In this document: piece after piece, positions 25,433-32,960 of the stretch
Numbering within the stretch: position 1 is the stretch's first letter
How the letters are laid out: each line of letters opens with the position of its first letter
Source: Candidatus Gastranaerophilales bacterium
Lineage (GTDB): Bacteria > Cyanobacteriota > Vampirovibrionia > Gastranaerophilales > Gastranaerophilaceae
DNA length: 51,729 nt
Assembly (NCBI GenBank): GCA_944323625.1
Contig: CALUTD010000015.1
Span: 1 to 51,729 of the forward strand
Reading direction: 5' to 3'
Translations under genes and position numbers: made by a program
Notes under the pieces: generated by a model
The model's input: only the letters and a program-made list of their open reading frames with translations
Database searches by the model: none
What the model was told of the DNA's origin: nothing

Positions 25433-25809
25433 TTGTCCGAGCAAAAAGTTACGATAAGCGGATTTTTCGAAAGGGCGAAAGCCCGAGTATATGAGGGCAA
25501 TAGTGAATGACAGCGATAGCGTAATGAACGACTTGCCCGAAAGACAGAAAAATCCAAGACGCCCGAAGGGTGTGAGTAACTTTTTGTTACAAAACGAACA
25601 GCAGAACCGAAGGTGATGCTTGTGAGCTTGTATCCGACGCAGCGTAGCTGCTAGGTGAGGGCACTTTAAAAGGTGAGCCCCAATTTTTCGGCGTGGATGA
25701 CACGGCGAAAAGCGGATTACCGGCAGAGTGCGTAGGCTTGGCTGCGACAGCAGACAACCGTAGGCACGTTTATCGCCGGTAACCAAGAAGTGCGGGCGAT
25801 ACTAGATTA
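25433..25809. repeat. GC-rich mosaic repeat element (copy 1)
   Basis: This element shares two blocks with an inverted copy at 28791-29150: 25589-25659 matches 29021-29091 exactly (71 bp), and 25704-25809 matches 28791-28897 with about one difference. The middle parts differ. It starts with TTGTCCGAGCA and a long hairpin whose arms are AAAAAGTTAC (about 25444-25453) and GTAACTTTTT (about 25576-25585), enclosing GGATTTTTC/GAAAAATCC. It ends GCGGGCGATACTAGATTA. GC content is far above the flanks. It fills the 588-base gap between divergent genes; 25810-25898 also holds GCCC/GGGC hairpins and the ycf45 ribosome site AAAGGG. No convincing coding frame. Confidence 0.85.
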
Positions 25810-25898
25810 AATAGGTACAGCCCCGGAGAAGGGCAAAATGTCCTTTAACCGGTACAAGAAAAAAACACCTGAGCGCCATAGATTAGCGAAAGGGACAA

Positions 25899-27494
25899 AT
25901 GGATAAGCTTCAATTTCATAATGACCTTAAAAGGTTAATTGAAATTTTACCGCCGAAGATTGTAGAATCATTAAGACCATACAATTTAGATGATGCAATT
26001 GAACTGGTTCTTGATTTGGGCAGGGTTGGTGAAGTTCGTTATTCTGACGGTAAAACTGATTATTTGGGAAAAGATTTGGTAACGGAAAGTGATATTGAAT
26101 ATATCACATCAAAAATTCAACCGTTTACAAGCGACAATCGCTCGGGAATACCCGGAACTTTGCACCGAATTAGTGCAATAAGAAATAGACAAGGTAAAGT
26201 TGTCGGCCTCACATGCAGAATAGGACGTGTAGTTACCGGAACAATTGCGTGTATAAAAGATATTGTTTTACAAAATAAGAGTATACTATTTTTAGGCCGC
26301 CCCGGAGTAGGAAAAACAACAAAATTAAGAGAAATTTCAAGATTAGTGGCCGATGAACTTGGGAAAAGAGTTGTAGTTGTAGACACATCTAATGAAATAG
26401 CAGGAGACGGAGATACACCGCATCCTGCAATAGGACGAGCAAGGAGAATGCAGGTTACACAGCCGATTTATCAAAAGGATATAATGATTGAAGCGGTTGA
26501 AAATCATACTCCCGAAGTAATTGTTGTTGATGAAATAGGAACTGAAGAGGAAGCTCAAGCAGCAAGAACTATAGCGGAAAGAGGGGTTATGCTTATAGCA
26601 ACTGCTCATGGTAATACTCTTGATAACCTGATAAAAAACCCGATACTCTCAGATTTAGTCGGAGGTGTAAGTTCTGTTACTTTAGGAGATGATGAAGCTA
26701 AAAGAAGAGGCTCTCAAAAAACGGTTCTTGAAAGAGAAAAACAACCGACTTTTGATGTGGTTATTGAAATTATAGACAGAAACACACTTGCAGTTTACAA
26801 AAATACTGCAGAAGCTGTTGACTATATTTTGAGAGGCTGGCCTATAAGACCTGAAATAAGAAAAGTTGACCAAGTTTATGATAAATCAACTCAACAGGAA
26901 ACAAATATTGACAATGAAAAACAAAAAGAAGAAGAAACACTTGCAAGCCAAAAACTAAAATTTAGTTTTTCAAGGCAGGAATATGTAAAACAAGTAAAAG
27001 AATTCAAAAAAATATATATTTATGCTGTAAGCAGAACAGTTTTAGACAAAGTACTGGAGCGTTTAAACCTTCATGCGGAAATAACAAGAAATATTGAAGA
27101 AGCAGATATTGTAATTGTTCATAAAGCATTTGCAAAGAGCGGTACAAAAATATTGAGCATCGCAAATGACTATAAACTGCCGATTTATTATGTACGTTCA
27201 AATTCTATGTCACAGGTTCAAAAAGTAGTAAAAGAAGCTCTTCATATAACAGATTCTGAAACTTTACAAGGGTATTATGATGATGCGGAAAGAGCACTGG
27301 ATGAAGTAAAAGCCGCAATCCAAAAAATTATGGAAGGGGCGGATAAAGTTGAACTGCAACCTCAAAACCAGCAAATCAGAAAACTGCAGCATGAACTTGT
27401 TGAACAACATAATCTTTCCAGTGAAAGTGTGGGAGAAGAACCGCAAAGACATTTAAGAATTGTAGGCGGTAACGACTTCAAACATGCCGGATGA
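25899..27494 (+). CDS. ycf45: Ycf45-like AAA ATPase (SpoIIIAA-related, nucleic-acid-binding type)
   Basis: Conserved in cyanobacteria and plastids; the function is not settled. The 531-residue product has an N-terminal domain (residues 1-125), an AAA ATPase core with Walker A GRPGVGKTTK (about 133-142), VVVVDTSNEIAGDGD and Walker B VIVVDEIGTEEE (about 207-218), and the block ARRMQV typical of SpoIIIAA/Ycf45. A charged linker (about 325-360) leads to a C-terminal region with YAVSRTVLDKVLERL and PIYYVRSNSMSQVQKVV. The presence of this gene supports cyanobacterial-lineage origin. It follows a structured repeat element closely, with AAAGGGACAA as ribosome site. Confidence 0.85.
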   Translation: MDKLQFHNDLKRLIEILPPKIVESLRPYNLDDAIELVLDLGRVGEVRYSDGKTDYLGKDLVTESDIEYITSKIQPFTSDNRSGIPGTLHRISAIRNRQGKVVGLTCRIGRVVTGTIACIKDIVLQNKSILFLGRPGVGKTTKLREISRLVADELGKRVVVVDTSNEIAGDGDTPHPAIGRARRMQVTQPIYQKDIMIEAVENHTPEVIVVDEIGTEEEAQAARTIAERGVMLIATAHGNTLDNLIKNPILSDLVGGVSSVTLGDDEAKRRGSQKTVLEREKQPTFDVVIEIIDRNTLAVYKNTAEAVDYILRGWPIRPEIRKVDQVYDKSTQQETNIDNEKQKEEETLASQKLKFSFSRQEYVKQVKEFKKIYIYAVSRTVLDKVLERLNLHAEITRNIEEADIVIVHKAFAKSGTKILSIANDYKLPIYYVRSNSMSQVQKVVKEALHITDSETLQGYYDDAERALDEVKAAIQKIMEGADKVELQPQNQQIRKLQHELVEQHNLSSESVGEEPQRHLRIVGGNDFKHAG

Positions 27495-27502
27495 AATGAT
27501 AA

Positions 27503-27822
27503 TTAAACTAAGGCTTTAAGAAAGTTTTTTATAGCATTTAGTTTCATTGAATCTTCTTTAAAAATTGCCAAAATATTTAATATTTCTTTGTAAGTTTTTT
27601 CTTTTGATTCTAAATTTTCAAAATGGAACAATTCACACACATCCACTTCAAGAGCCTCTGATAATTTTAATAAATTTTCTGCAGAAACAAAGTATTTTCC
27701 TGTTTCAACAGAACTTATACTCGTTGCATCTACACCTACAAGTTCTGCAAGATTTTCATGTGTCAATTTTTTAATTTTCTGTATTTTTGAACATTTTGTC
27801 CAAAATTCTTTTTAAAATCCAT
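27503..27822 (-). pseudogene. XRE-family helix-turn-helix regulator, frameshifted in an A6 run
   Basis: From ATG at 27822 (behind GAGGAT) the frame reads MDFKKNFGQNVQKYRKLKN and stops with TGA at 27765-27763. One base out of phase, from 27766, it continues LTHENLAELVGVDATSISSVETGK to 27503. Together these make a textbook XRE N-terminus, FGQNVQKYRKLKKLTHENLAE. The break falls exactly in six As (coding strand; T6 at 27767-27772 on the plus strand); seven As would restore a 106-residue protein. It is a recent pseudogene, a sequencing or assembly error, or a slippage-prone gene. The C-terminal part (SKEKTYKEILNILAIF) is helical. It is convergent with ycf45. Confidence 0.75.
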
Positions 27823-27954
27823 TTTATCCTCTTTTAGTATTTTTATATATTATTTTATTAATTTACACAGCGTAAATTTATTATTTTGAATATATATTAC
27901 CTTATATTGTTTATTTAAATATTAAAAATATCAGATACGGAGTATTATAACAAA

Positions 27955-28329
27955 ATGGATTTCAAATGGAAAGAATTAAGCGAAAATTCCCCCATTGTAT
28001 ATCTAAATGACGGTTCATTGTTTTTTATAGATGAATGTTATGATACGCTATTGTACGATGTTAATGGTGAGCGAGGTCCAAATAAATCAGGCAGAGATAT
28101 GTTTGCTTTTTTCATAGTCAGTGTTTCTGATGGTGATGAATTGGTTAGTAATCCATTGCCTCATTTTAATACATTGCGCCCCTATGATTATGGAGATACA
28201 ACAACAGTTTCTTCTCCCGAAAGAGAACAAGCCAAACAACACTGTACAGGAGATGATACAGCACTATGCGCATATCTAATTCAGTTAGACGGCTGGGAAT
28301 TTAAGGACGACTATCCGATAAAGTTATAA
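27955..28329 (+). pseudogene. Prepilin-like C-terminal fragment without the N-terminal helix
   Basis: The 124-residue frame begins MDFKWKELSENS and contains VYLNDGSLFFIDE, DVNGERGPNKSGRDMFAFFIV and CAYLIQLDGWEFKDDYPIKL. These blocks align in order with gene 3 (VYLNDGS, DINGEEGPNEAGRDIFTF, CAYVLVSDGWEF) and more loosely with genes 1 and 2. The methylation motif, membrane helix and first half are absent, and no poly-G tract is upstream. The nearest GGAG is twelve bases before the ATG, a poor fit. It is a decayed relative or, less likely, a donor cassette for recombination with the full genes. Confidence 0.7.
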
Positions 28330-28382
28330 ATATGTTATTTTATAAATCTTAAGAGCAAGCATTTGCTTAGTTGATTATGGTT

Positions 28383-28540
28383 AGAAGTAAGTTAATCAAA
28401 TTAGAAGTCGGGTTTGCTGATCGAAAATCTTACCAACAGAGAAATATAATTTAAACAAGTTAGAAGCCGGCTATGCAAGAAAACAAGTTGGATAATGTTG
28501 AAAATAAGTTAATCTAGTTAGAAGCCGGCTATGCCGGCTC
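28383..28540. repeat. Degenerate repeats related to the 60-bp units at 29242-29360
   Basis: Three imperfect blocks share the ending agttagaagccggctatgc (around 28398, 28459 and 28517). The best, 28480-28540, reads aacaagttggataatgttga and then aaataagttaatctag before AGCCGGC-TAT-GCCGGCT, a perfect hairpin. Together with the perfect repeat, mosaic element and 60-bp units it makes 28330-29479 a 1.15-kb gene-free repeat block. Confidence 0.65.
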
Positions 28541-28629
28541 AGGAACTTTTACCATTTTTAAAGTTTTTCATTAATTTAGTAAATAAAAAAAATAAAATTT
28601 TCCACTCGATATTTACAACAATATAAAAT

Positions 28630-28785
28630 AAAAATTACAGTCCTAGTGCTTCGGACAGATTACCTCTAAAGTTCGGTAAAGGTTCGCAAACTCGTGTCTT
28701 AACAGACACTCAGACAGTGCTCACCTTGCTGTTTCCTCACTAAGAGGTTAACTGTCCTACGCAATGGACTTTAAATTTTTATTTT
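28630..28785 (+). ncRNA. Perfect repeat of 1-136 (copy 2): candidate structured RNA
   Basis: 28650-28785 equals 1-136. Here the full structure is visible: AAAAATTACAGTCC (28630-28643) can pair with GGACTTTAAATTTTT (28766-28780); inside are GGACAG (28653-28658)/CTGTCC (28752-28757), CCTCT (28663-28667)/AGAGG (28743-28747), the hairpin GTGTCT-TAAC-AGACAC (28694-28709), and ACAG (28714-28717)/CTGT (28729-28732). The outer 3' strand ends in a T-rich run like a terminator. A weak promoter, TTCCAC (28600-28605)-N16-TATAAA (28622-28627), lies upstream. Direction and transcription are inferred. An att-like or transposon-end role is the alternative. Confidence 0.5.
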
Positions 28786-28790
28786 ATATC

Positions 28791-29150
28791 TAATCTAGTG
28801 TCGCCCGCACTTCTTGGTTACCGGCGATAAACGTGCCTACGGTTGTCTGCTGTCGCAGCCAAGCCTACGCACTCTGCCGGTAATCCGCTTTTCGCCGACT
28901 CATCGTCGCCGAAAAGATGAGGCTCACCTTCTTGGTTGCTCGCGTTAAACGGCATTACGGTCAGGGCTTCATCATCCCTGCCCTTCAGCCTCTGCTCGCA
29001 ATCCGCTTTTCAAGGCGCCACTCACCTAGCAGCTACGCTGCGTCGGATACAAGCTCACAAGCATCACCTTCGGTTCTGCTGTTCGTTTTGTATCAAAATT
29101 TCACTCACAACACTTCGTGTCTTATCGTGAAATTTTGTTCGGACAATTTG
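28791..29150. repeat. GC-rich mosaic repeat element (copy 2, inverted)
   Basis: Inverted relative to 25433-25809. The block 28791-28897 and the block 29021-29091 match the first copy almost perfectly; the stretch 28898-29020 is a different module with the same layout, again containing an aatccgcttttc boundary. The terminal hairpin uses AAAATTTCAC and GTGAAATTTT arms in place of AAAAAGTTAC and GTAACTTTTT, so sequence changed but pairing stayed. It ends with TGTTCGGACAA, the complement of the TTGTCCGARCA start. It separates the 136-bp repeat from its 60-bp right flank. The 154-codon open frame across it is judged not to be a gene. Confidence 0.8.
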
Positions 29151-29241
29151 TTTATTGTTATTTTTTATAATGCTAATTTCAATTTAAGGCTGCGTAACTC
29201 ACGGGCTTACGCCCGCTCAAACAGTACTCCGCCGAAATTGC

Positions 29242-29360
29242 AAAATAAGTTGGATAATGTCGAAAATAAGTTAAGCCGGTTAGAAACCCGCCGCTGCGCT
29301 AAAAATAAGTTGAATAAAGTCAAAAATAAGTTAAGCCGGTTAGAAACCCGCCGCTGCGGG
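29242..29360. repeat. Two tandem 60-bp units
   Basis: Units 29242-29300 and 29301-29360 differ at few positions and share aaaataagttaagccggt and tagaaacccgccgctgcg. The second ends in a hairpin, ACCCGC-CGCT-GCGGGT. The period is a multiple of three; one frame reads NKLDNVENKLSRLETRRC twice, which looks coiled-coil-like, but related units at 28480 carry stops in that frame. Confidence 0.85.
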
Positions 29361-29420
29361 TATGTATTTTTGAAATATTAGAAATTCAATTTCTGTCACC
29401 GAATTATGTAACATAGACAT
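29361..29420. repeat. Right-flank repeat (copy 2)
   Basis: About 85 percent identical to 151-210. Its presence after the mosaic element and 60-bp units suggests those were inserted between the 136-bp repeat and this flank. Confidence 0.65.
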
Positions 29421-29479
29421 GAATGGCAGTGAAAAGTATATAAATAAGCCAAAATTAATACACACAAATTTAACATTTA

Positions 29480-29788
29480 TTATGTATTTTCATCTATCTC
29501 CATTACTTCTGTAGCTTCATGCCAGCCTTCTTTATAATATTTTTCTTCATCAGGAGCAAGTATTTTTAATAAATGAAGAAAATTTCCTACATGTTCTTTT
29601 TCGTCGCCTGCAACTTCGGTCAGTAATTTTTTTGCTTTTTCATCATCAATTGAATCTCTTAGTTGTTCATACAATTGAATAGCTTCAAATTCTGATGCAA
29701 TTGCAAATCTTATTGCTCTTATAAGTTCATCAGAATTTAATTTTTTTTTGCAATTATTTCCGCTAAACGGTTGTGAAAATTCGGGCAT
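29480..29788 (-). CDS. Ferritin-like domain protein (encapsulated-ferritin/rubrerythrin type)
   Basis: Small diiron or heme/flavin-binding two-helix protein, probably for iron or oxidative-stress handling. The 102-residue product has helix one LIRAIRFAIASEFEAIQLYEQL with Glu ligands (about residues 21-42) and helix two KKLLTEVAGDEKEHVGNFLHLL with an ExxH pattern (E-K-E-H, about residues 56-60). This matches the short ferritin-like domain linked to encapsulins; the MPEF start is also seen there. No shell-protein gene is in the window. ATG 29788 follows AAAGGAG; an in-frame start at 29830 lacks a site. Confidence 0.8.
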   Translation of the reverse strand: MPEFSQPFSGNNCKKKLNSDELIRAIRFAIASEFEAIQLYEQLRDSIDDEKAKKLLTEVAGDEKEHVGNFLHLLKILAPDEEKYYKEGWHEATEVMEIDENT

Positions 29789-29861
29789 GGTAAAATTCTC
29801 CTTTACTTTTGTATAAATGATATTTACCATATATTAAAACTGTTGTTATCAGATTTTCGGG

Positions 29862-30239
29862 CTAATTCCCTATATCGGGTTCTACATCAAAAAAGTAATC
29901 GGTATTTTTTCCGTCAATATAAAAAGTCAAAGGTACTTGAATAATTTTACCGCAAGCGTTGACAGACCAAAGTTCTTTCCAGTATCCTTTAACATATTTA
30001 CCTTTTTTCTTTTTAACATCATAAGGATAGTGAACAATTTGAGTATCGGATATGTAATAATCAAAACAGTAAGGTATTTTTGACGATAAAATTGAATATA
30101 AGTCCTTAACAACATTGAATTGCAGAGAGTCGGAGGCTATTGAATCGCCTAAAAGCGGTGTATTCATATTATATCCTCCTGCTGCAATTGCAATATTTCC
30201 GTAAATAAGGATTAAACAAACTGCAAATAATTTCTGCAT
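29862..30239 (-). CDS. Secreted protein of unknown function
   Basis: The 125-residue product has an N-terminal signal peptide (MQKLFAVCLILIYGNIAIAA, cleavage probably after residue 20). The mature part has the pattern YCFDYYISDTQIVHYPYD, a Lys-rich stretch (VKKKKGKYVKGYW), and VNACGKIIQVPLTFYIDG; two cysteines could pair. I do not recognise the family. It starts three bases after the lipoprotein gene at 30243-31286 ends, with AAGGAA as its ribosome site, so the two are probably one operon and may act together in the envelope. Confidence 0.7.
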   Translation of the reverse strand: MQKLFAVCLILIYGNIAIAAGGYNMNTPLLGDSIASDSLQFNVVKDLYSILSSKIPYCFDYYISDTQIVHYPYDVKKKKGKYVKGYWKELWSVNACGKIIQVPLTFYIDGKNTDYFFDVEPDIGN

Positions 30240-30242
30240 TTA

Positions 30243-31286
30243 TTATTCCTTAACCAGGAAGGAATTATCATCTGCAACCATTGCAAAGTATGGTTTATCT
30301 TTATCGGATTCTTGAAGGAATAAAATAAATCTTTTATCAAAATTAAAATGTCTTGGTTTTTCAGGTTTTGGCATAAGTGCGGTTTTCATTATTGTAACTG
30401 CCGCTTCACTCTTAAGCGTACCGCCTTTATTATCCATATTAAACTTTATTGTTTGAAGAGCCTGTGTTATCAGCATATTTGTATCTTTTATTCTTTTACC
30501 GCAAATTTCATCATAAGAAATTGTTTTATCCACTTTAATAAAAGGTACTTTCAAAGTGTCAATTTCAGAGAATGACTCAAATTGAGAATTATTTTGAATA
30601 ACAGAATAAAGCTCTTCAAAACTGCCGTTTTTTTCTGTTCTGAACAAAATAACATCTTCATTTTCTTTTGTATGAAGTTTAACGGCATATTCATTTTCAT
30701 TATTATAGAAAAGTACTTCAATATTATCGCGCAGCTGTTTTTTAGAATCTTCTTTTATCCCAAAATATTTAACTTTGGAGGTATCTCCGTTAAAACCTGA
30801 TGGTTCTAAAACGTCAAAAGCCGTCAGGAAATTAAAATCTTTCTTTAACATAGAATAGAACAGATATGAATTACCTTGATTCCAATCTATCATATCCAAA
30901 ATATCGCTTTTTTCTTTAAATTTTTTGTATATTTCTTTTTCAATTTGTTTTTTTAATTTTAGTGATAACTCTCCGTATGTAACATAATATGAATCGGGAG
31001 ATAAATCTTCTTTTGTATAGAGTTTTTTATTTAGTTCAACTGCAATTTCAGGTGTTTCAGGTTCAAGGATAACGGGGCCTTTTGTAATATTATCCATAAT
31101 TTCATTCCAAACAAGCTGGAACGTTATACACCATAGACTTTTATTTATTTGGTTAGTGTCTGTAACAACTTGCTGCTTAATATTATTATCGGATTTCTTT
31201 TTAAAGAAAGAAAAACCGCAGGCGGCAAAACAGGTACAGACCAAAATTAGAACTAAAAAAGAGGTTAAAAACTTATTCATTTTCAT
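30243..31286 (-). CDS. Predicted lipoprotein of unknown function
   Basis: The 347-residue product begins MKMNKFLTSFLVLILVCTCF and then AACGFSFFKK, a lipoprotein signal with a plausible lipobox ending at Cys (about residue 23). The mature part is mixed alpha/beta with acidic and Asn-rich segments (for example WNEIMDNITKGPVILEPETP) and a C-terminal KRFILFLQESDKDKPYFAMV. No known domain was recognised. The ATG at 31286 follows GGGAG; a longer frame to 31340 would spoil the signal peptide. It is divergent from serC and co-oriented with the small secreted protein downstream. Confidence 0.7.
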   Translation of the reverse strand: MKMNKFLTSFLVLILVCTCFAACGFSFFKKKSDNNIKQQVVTDTNQINKSLWCITFQLVWNEIMDNITKGPVILEPETPEIAVELNKKLYTKEDLSPDSYYVTYGELSLKLKKQIEKEIYKKFKEKSDILDMIDWNQGNSYLFYSMLKKDFNFLTAFDVLEPSGFNGDTSKVKYFGIKEDSKKQLRDNIEVLFYNNENEYAVKLHTKENEDVILFRTEKNGSFEELYSVIQNNSQFESFSEIDTLKVPFIKVDKTISYDEICGKRIKDTNMLITQALQTIKFNMDNKGGTLKSEAAVTIMKTALMPKPEKPRHFNFDKRFILFLQESDKDKPYFAMVADDNSFLVKE

Positions 31287-31357
31287 AAAAAATCTCCCTA
31301 TAGAAATAAATAATAATTTATAATACAATAAAAATATCAAAAATAAAGGAGTTTAGC

Positions 31358-32455
31358 ATGACAAATAAATATGACAGACAGTACAATTTTTCTGCGGGTC
31401 CCGCGGTATTACCGGTTGAAGTTTTAGAACAGGCAAGAGATGAAATGCTTAACTATCAAAATTCGGGAATGTCTGTAATGGAAATGTCACATCGTTCAAA
31501 AACTTTTGATAATATTATAAAAACCGCCGAAAAAGATTTAAGAGAATTAATGAATATTCCCGATAATTATAAAGTATTGTTTTTACAGGGCGGTGCGAGT
31601 TTGCAATTTGCAATGATTCCGATAAACCTTTTAAAAAACGGAGTAGCCGATTATATAGTTACGGGGCAATGGGCTAAAAAAGCATACAGTGAAGCTCAGA
31701 AATACGGCAAAATAAATAAAATAGCCACATCAGAGGATAAAACATTTTCTTATATCCCTGATTGTTCTAATCTTGATATATCACCCGATGCGGATTATGT
31801 TTATATTTGCGAAAATAATACAATATACGGAACAAAATTCCATACGCTGCCTAATACAAAAGGGAAAGTTTTGGTTTCGGATATGTCGTCATGTTTTCTG
31901 TCTGAACCCGTAGATGTTACAAAATACGGTTTAATATATGCAGGAGTTCAAAAAAATGTCGGACCTGCAGGTGTTCAGATTGTTATAATCAGAGAAGATT
32001 TAATAAGAGAAGATGTTCCCTCTTGGTGTCCGACTATGCTAAAATATAAGACTCATGCAGATAATGACAGTTTATATAATACTCCGCCGGCATACGGAAT
32101 ATATATTTGCGGTCTTGTTTTCAAATGGCTTAAAAACCTTGGCGGACTTGAAAAAATGAAAGAAATTAACGAGAAAAAAGCAAAGATTCTTTATGATTTT
32201 CTTGATAATTCAAAATTATTTAAAGGTACCGTTGAAAAAAATTCACGCTCTGTAATGAATGTTCCTTTTGTTACCGGAGATGAAGAACTTGATAAAAAAT
32301 TTATTGAAGAAGCAAAAAATAACGGACTCCTTCAGTTAAAAGGACATAGAACGGTAGGAGGTATGAGAGCTTCTTTGTACAATGCAATGCCGATTGAGGG
32401 TGTTGAAGCACTTGTCAAATTTATGGATAAATTTGAAAAAGAGAATTTAAAATAG
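31358..32455 (+). CDS. serC: Phosphoserine aminotransferase
   Basis: PLP enzyme of serine (and pyridoxal phosphate) synthesis. The 365-residue product has the SerC opening YDRQYNFSAGPAVLPVEVLE, then LFLQGGASLQFAMIP, the TGQWAKKAY block, VYICENNTIYGT and the PLP-lysine region YAGVQKNVGPAGV (Lys near residue 197). RTVGGMRASLYNAMPIEGV near the C-terminus is diagnostic. AAAGGAG precedes the ATG, and a TATAAT lies about 30 bases upstream. The GNAT gene follows two bases after the stop. No other serine-pathway gene is in the window. Confidence 0.95.
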   Translation: MTNKYDRQYNFSAGPAVLPVEVLEQARDEMLNYQNSGMSVMEMSHRSKTFDNIIKTAEKDLRELMNIPDNYKVLFLQGGASLQFAMIPINLLKNGVADYIVTGQWAKKAYSEAQKYGKINKIATSEDKTFSYIPDCSNLDISPDADYVYICENNTIYGTKFHTLPNTKGKVLVSDMSSCFLSEPVDVTKYGLIYAGVQKNVGPAGVQIVIIREDLIREDVPSWCPTMLKYKTHADNDSLYNTPPAYGIYICGLVFKWLKNLGGLEKMKEINEKKAKILYDFLDNSKLFKGTVEKNSRSVMNVPFVTGDEELDKKFIEEAKNNGLLQLKGHRTVGGMRASLYNAMPIEGVEALVKFMDKFEKENLK

Positions 32456-32457
32456 TT

Positions 32458-32940
32458 ATGCATAATATTGAAAATCTTAAAATAAGAAAAATTGAAAAGG
32501 ACGATTTTCAAACAATTTTTGATATGATGAGGACTTTTTATGATTCTCCCGCAGTTTTATATGAAGTCGGTAGTGATATTCTTATGAAAGATATAGAGGC
32601 TTGTGTTGATTCAGGTAATCCGTTTATAGAAGGTTATATATTTGATATCGACGGAATCAGCGCAGGATTTTCTATGGTATCAAAGAGTTTTTCAACAGAA
32701 GCCGGCGGATTAACATTATGGATTGAAGATTTATACATAAAACCCGAATACAGAGGGAAAAGTATCGGAACAAAATTTTTTAATTTTTTAGAAAATAATG
32801 TTTCTGAAAATATTGTAAGATTCCGTTTAGAGGTTGAAGAAGATAATATAAAAGCTATTAATGTTTATAAAAAATGCGGTTATAAAGAATCAACTTATAT
32901 TCAAATGTTAAAAGAAATTAATCCTTTGAAACAAAAATAA
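32458..32940 (+). CDS. GNAT-family N-acetyltransferase
   Basis: Acetyl-CoA-dependent acetyltransferase of unknown substrate. The 160-residue product shows the GNAT fold order: N-terminal IRKIEKDDFQTIFDMM, the central strand WIEDLYIKPEYRGK with acetyl-CoA loop RGKSIGTK (about residues 100-107), and the C-terminal VEEDNIKAINVYKKCGYKE. It starts two bases after serC, so translation is probably coupled. Nothing links it to serine metabolism except position. Confidence 0.85.
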   Translation: MHNIENLKIRKIEKDDFQTIFDMMRTFYDSPAVLYEVGSDILMKDIEACVDSGNPFIEGYIFDIDGISAGFSMVSKSFSTEAGGLTLWIEDLYIKPEYRGKSIGTKFFNFLENNVSENIVRFRLEVEEDNIKAINVYKKCGYKESTYIQMLKEINPLKQK

Positions 32941-32960
32941 TAGTGCTTGAATCAAATTAA

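Noticed and set aside
25415-25786. 123-codon open frame on the minus strand in the gap before ycf45
   Set aside because: It covers the mosaic repeat element; composition is unlike neighbouring genes, with no ribosome site or recognisable domain.
25810-25898. Riboswitch upstream of ycf45
   Set aside because: Short GCCC/GGGC hairpins are present but no conserved aptamer core was recognised, and the gene is not of a type usually controlled by a riboswitch.
28383-29360. CRISPR-like repeat block
   Set aside because: The units are long, degenerate and directly adjoining, with no regular unique spacers and no cas genes.
28917-29381. 154-codon open frame on the plus strand ending in two NKLDNVENKLSRLE-type repeats
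   Set aside because: It lies across the mosaic repeat and 60-bp units, has no ribosome site, and its first half is the translation of hairpin-rich DNA that also occurs inverted elsewhere; no protein family is suggested.
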